Positions 10,383 to 13,700 of a stretch of 13,700 bases of DNA are shown here, piece by piece. This DNA comes from an uncultured Collinsella sp. Its GTDB lineage: Bacteria; Actinomycetota; Coriobacteriia; Coriobacteriales; Coriobacteriaceae. Positions within the stretch are counted from its first letter, which is position 1; each line of letters starts with the position of its first letter. The stretch spans positions 1 to 13,700 of the forward strand of contig CAUBMI010000057.1 in NCBI GenBank assembly GCA_958436995.1, given 5' to 3'. A program made the position numbers and the translations under genes. Below the pieces are notes generated by a model that had not been told where the DNA came from, made no database searches, and saw nothing but the letters and a program-made list of their open reading frames with translations.

Positions 10383-13380
10383 ATCGCTCGACCAGCACGC
10401 GATTGAGCCGCCCCTCCACCAAGCGCTCGTATAGATGCCGCGTCTCGGGCTCGGGCACGCCATTGACCTGTTCCCTCAGATGGTGCATATGCCCGCTGTA
10501 CAGCTCGACGATATCGCGCCGCCGCCCCGCCGCACTGTAGACGCGCATGGCACAGCGCACCATATCCTCGCGCGCCGTTTCCTGCCGAAGCCCCGACTCC
10601 GCCAGCCAAATCGCCGACTGCAGATCGTTTTCTTCTAGAGCGGCATTTGCTCCCTTAATCATGCAATCGATGTACTTTGACTGCATAATGCGTCGCATAC
10701 GCAAAAAGTAGGTGGGGTTACAGCCATTGGGAACATACAGCGGCCCGGCATAAAGCTGCTCAATCTTAAGGCACAGCTCAACTAAATGGGGCCCGCGCGC
10801 ACCCGTGCGATTTCCCAAAACCTCGCGGCTTATCTGGTCAAACAGCCGTACATCAGTCTTGACGTAGTCGCCGTTGAGTCCGATGCATTCATTTTGGATG
10901 AGCACACACGACTTGCCATCCGGCGTCGGTCCCAAAGCCGACCGCAAGCGCGATATCGTCGAGTACAGGTTGTTGCGGGCGCTATTAAACTCGGCATGGG
11001 GCCACAGCTCCATGGCCAGCGTCTCACGATCGACGAGCGCATCCATGCCCAGCGCAAGCCGCTCGGCAAGTGTCGCCGCCTTCTTGCGGCGCCACATTTT
11101 GTCCGTGATGGGAAACCCGTCGCGCTCGGCGCGAAACGCCCCAAACATGCGAATCTCGATATGGTCGATGGTATCAACGGCTTCAACCTCACCGGCCTGG
11201 AACAGGCGCTCGCCTTCCCCTTCCAAATCGTCGCGCAGCGAGTACCGCGACAGCTCGCGCACGGGAAGCTTCTTGCGAATCCTGGTCGCCGGCTCACCCA
11301 GACAATGCATGGCAAGGCGCGCAAAGAGCCGATACGATGGCTCTAGAATCCCCGCGCGATTCATGGACATCCAGGCCGCAAGATCGCTGTCTCGGCCCGC
11401 ACAGGCCAAATGCAGCGCCACCATCCAGGCCTCCGCTCCACCAACCTGCGTCTGGCTTATATCGAGCAACTCCGCTTCCTCGCGCACCGAAACCATCGAA
11501 GTGTTACGCAGATACGCCGCGCGCTCCAACAGCAATGCGTTATCGCGCATGTACGCAATCGACTCCTCGGCAAGTTTGAGCACTTGGACCGCACGGAACT
11601 TTGCATTAACCGGCCGTCCCTCTGCCAGCGACTGCCAGCCTTCTAGCAACAGGCCAAACAGCTGAATCTGGTTGTCGCGCATGCGCACGGCAAAACGATC
11701 GAGCTCGTTGAATGCCGCGTCGTCGGTTACCGGCAAGCCGGAAAGGAGCCGCCGTGCCGCCAACACCATGCGCACCCAGATAGCCATCGCCTTGAGCCCA
11801 CGTACGTCGAGCGCCTCCCGCACCACCGTCATCTCGTCGTCGCGCTCGTCGGTTCCCGCAAACGACCCGTCAAAAAGCTCCACCAGCATGCTGTCGGCCC
11901 GTATAACAATCCCCGCGATGTCGAGCTCGCAGTCGTAGGCCTTGCTCGTTTTGAGCTGCTGTAGAACGCCGCCGTCATCTCCCCGCTCGGTCAGGCAGCG
12001 CTTGACCTCGATATGCGCAGACAACATATCGAGCGCGGTATGGGATGTCTCGATTTCTGGCACGGCCAGGTTCGTAGGAAGCCCAAGCCCGTTGTCCCCA
12101 TAGCAAACAGCCGTCAGTGTCTGGGCCACCCTCCATGAAACAGGGTCTATTTCGCAGGCCGCCCGTTCGCCCCCGCGCTCGATGACCGATGCCATATAGC
12201 GAGCGAGCTTTGTATTGGACACGCTGACCGCTGCCAGATATACGCCAAGCGCCTCGGCAGGCGTTGGCTCTGGAGCCGGATCCTCGGCATCGATCGTGCC
12301 CAGCGCTGCTCGGCAGATATCGGCCCCGTGCCCCGTCAGAGCCAGATCGACCCCATACTGCCCAGCAAGTTCAAGGACCGCATCACGGTCCAAAAAGGCG
12401 TCCGCCAGGCCCATCGCCGCATCGCATCTACCCGCCTTAAGCAAAATCCGGGCCGCCCTCGGAACAAGTTCGGGGCGAACCTCGGCCACCAACTTGCGCA
12501 AGCGCAAGCGTCCGTTATCCTCCGTGCCCAGACACGTAAAACTCCGCTCGGCGGGATCCAAGCCAAAGATCGGGTAGTCGCGTACAAAGTAGGACTGGTC
12601 GACCATCGACAACCTCACCCCACAAGCCTCGAGTTCTGCGATATTGCCCTCGCCCATCAAAACCATGAGACATGCCACGCAAAACAGTGCATTATTGTCG
12701 AGCGAAGCCAGATCGACAAGTGCCGCGCCATATACGTTGACAATCTCGTTTTCGAGCAGACCGGCTACGTCGCCTTGGCCATACAGACCCGTCTGCAATG
12801 CCGAAACGAGCTCGGGCACGCCCTGCGTGAGCTGATAAAAGTCGAGCGATGTGCTGATCGAAAACGCCGATGCCCACGCCGAATACTCATAGGCATGCAC
12901 CTTGAGCATCTGCGCATTGATCTTAACCGAATCGCCCAGCCCATGAATCAGTTGACGATTTGAAGGACGGCAGGAGATAAAGACCCCTACCCCCACAGCG
13001 CGCAGGCCGCGAATCCTGTCGATGAGGTCTTCGGTATCGTGCTGATCGAGGTTTGGCACATTATCAATCGCGATAAGGGAGTGCGGTTTGTCTTTGAGTT
13101 CTTCGGTAACCACCTCGAGCTGCATAAACACCTCGCGCCCAGTGGCGCGATCGGCCTCGATAATCCGCACGGGGCCTCGCGTCGGGTCGCATTTAACCTC
13201 ATGGGTGTACTGCAGCAGCACCGAGGTCTTCCCAAACCCGTCGGGCGCATAGAGAACCACGATGCCGGCCTTTCGGCCCTTGGCGAGAAGCTCATTCATC
13301 AGGCGTTCGCGTCGCACCATATAGCCTCCGCCCAGCGGCATCAGCTCGAGGTCGTCTATACTGTCCAAATCGTTTACCAT
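10381..13380 (-). CDS. Large AAA/NTPase-type transcriptional regulator with C-terminal winged-helix and BTAD domains
   Basis: This 999-residue protein is probably a ligand-responsive DNA-binding regulator. Near the N-terminus is a P-loop, YAPDGFGKTS (44-53, K51-T52), with a Walker B-like strand SLIAIDN (101-107), as in MalT/STAND ATPases. Residues about 200-730 are helical and repeat-like without a named domain. From about 739 (DHIEIRMFGAFRAERDG) comes an OmpR/SARP-type winged helix with RNNLYSTISRLRSALG (802-817) as the recognition helix. A BTAD region follows (about 842-990, ...TDVRLFDQI...). AfsR-like SARPs have the opposite order, DNA-binding first and ATPase after. The start at 13380 has GAGGAG 5 bases upstream. 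Targets are unknown; no linked enzyme cluster is in view. Confidence 0.88.
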   Translation of the reverse strand: MVNDLDSIDDLELMPLGGGYMVRRERLMNELLAKGRKAGIVVLYAPDGFGKTSVLLQYTHEVKCDPTRGPVRIIEADRATGREVFMQLEVVTEELKDKPHSLIAIDNVPNLDQHDTEDLIDRIRGLRAVGVGVFISCRPSNRQLIHGLGDSVKINAQMLKVHAYEYSAWASAFSISTSLDFYQLTQGVPELVSALQTGLYGQGDVAGLLENEIVNVYGAALVDLASLDNNALFCVACLMVLMGEGNIAELEACGVRLSMVDQSYFVRDYPIFGLDPAERSFTCLGTEDNGRLRLRKLVAEVRPELVPRAARILLKAGRCDAAMGLADAFLDRDAVLELAGQYGVDLALTGHGADICRAALGTIDAEDPAPEPTPAEALGVYLAAVSVSNTKLARYMASVIERGGERAACEIDPVSWRVAQTLTAVCYGDNGLGLPTNLAVPEIETSHTALDMLSAHIEVKRCLTERGDDGGVLQQLKTSKAYDCELDIAGIVIRADSMLVELFDGSFAGTDERDDEMTVVREALDVRGLKAMAIWVRMVLAARRLLSGLPVTDDAAFNELDRFAVRMRDNQIQLFGLLLEGWQSLAEGRPVNAKFRAVQVLKLAEESIAYMRDNALLLERAAYLRNTSMVSVREEAELLDISQTQVGGAEAWMVALHLACAGRDSDLAAWMSMNRAGILEPSYRLFARLAMHCLGEPATRIRKKLPVRELSRYSLRDDLEGEGERLFQAGEVEAVDTIDHIEIRMFGAFRAERDGFPITDKMWRRKKAATLAERLALGMDALVDRETLAMELWPHAEFNSARNNLYSTISRLRSALGPTPDGKSCVLIQNECIGLNGDYVKTDVRLFDQISREVLGNRTGARGPHLVELCLKIEQLYAGPLYVPNGCNPTYFLRMRRIMQSKYIDCMIKGANAALEENDLQSAIWLAESGLRQETAREDMVRCAMRVYSAAGRRRDIVELYSGHMHHLREQVNGVPEPETRHLYERLVEGRLNRVLVER

Positions 13381-13700
13381 GCCCGCTCCTCAACTCGACC
13401 GTATGGACACTGTAACCGCAAGACCATACAAGCCGCGCTATGAATAGAGCGACCTTGTGTTCTAGGTTGTCTTTTGGTACGCAAGCGGCAAGTTTTTGTA
13501 CAGCGAGGGCCGATTGTTATTAATCCCCCGACTAATCGGTCTTTAAGCAGGTAAATGAGCTTGTCAGCTTGTCCCATCTAAACGGCAGTGTAACGCAGAT
13601 GAACAAGGTTCAGCTATGTCATTCAACTCGCCTAGCACCCGCTACCGTCTACGACCTTTTAGTGGCATTTTTGCATAGAATCTGGTATGGAATGAATCAA
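13381..13700. promoter_or_regulatory. Upstream region of the large regulator, right edge of the window
   Basis: This 320-bp stretch has lower GC and no supported gene. It contains a tandem direct repeat AGCTTGTC AGCTTGTC (13558-13573) and a loose hairpin of CCGATT (13510-13515) with AATCGG (13534-13539). No -35/-10 pair for the minus-strand regulator was convincing. TAGAAT near the right end could belong to a plus-strand promoter reading out of the window, but without a matching -35 this is weak. The 67-codon minus frame beginning at 13577 lacks a ribosome site and a coding-like composition. Confidence 0.4.

Noticed and set aside
13510..13539. CCGATT/AATCGG hairpin followed by TCTTT as a plus-strand terminator
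   Set aside because: The stem is only 6 bp with an 18-base loop, the T-run is short, and there is no plus-strand gene before it.
13374..13577. 67-codon minus-strand frame upstream of the regulator
   Set aside because: No ribosome site, mixed codon composition, no recognisable motif, and it overlaps the regulator's own start and ribosome site.

Overview
The window is GC-rich, with strongly C/G-ended codons in most genes and dense gene packing. It encodes a type III glutamine synthetase, a split cobalamin-dependent methionine synthase, a UPF0210 (PFL family) protein and a very large SARP/BTAD-type regulator. This mix points to an anaerobic gut actinobacterium of the class Coriobacteriia, most probably Collinsella. 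That assignment comes from gene content and composition and was not tested by database search. It reads as ordinary chromosome: no transposase, phage gene, CRISPR array, rRNA or tRNA was recognised.

Left part (1-2924). The last codons of a probable plus-strand gene run off the left edge and stop at 82. A low-GC convergent gap follows, holding two inverted copies of a 42-bp repeat. Next come a good terminator and glnN (minus strand, 411-2498). Between glnN and metF, which diverge, lie 426 bp carrying a dyad/GlnR-like cluster upstream of glnN and an 86-nt near-perfect hairpin (2705-2790) upstream of metF.

Middle part (2925-8943). metF, a stand-alone methionine-synthase reactivation protein and metH (truncated to the catalytic modules) form a tight operon: metF overlaps the next gene by 1 bp, and metH starts 10 bp after that gene. 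Together they reduce methylene-THF, transfer the methyl group through cobalamin to homocysteine, and repair the oxidised cofactor. After an 11-bp inverted repeat comes the UPF0210 gene. It is followed by a 141-nt composite palindrome with 32-bp perfect arms (8641-8781).

Right part (8944-13700). A class I SAM methyltransferase has a sharp change of codon use along its length. The small ribosome-assembly RNA-binding protein YhbY follows, then a strong terminator whose T-run supplies the stop codon of a convergent 999-aa regulator. That regulator has an N-terminal P-loop ATPase region and C-terminal winged helix plus BTAD domains. The right edge (13381-13700) is its upstream region.

The most unusual material is non-coding: the paired 42-bp repeats, the metF leader hairpin and the 141-nt palindrome. 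The palindrome and the 42-bp repeats look like dispersed or structured elements that none of the genes explain.
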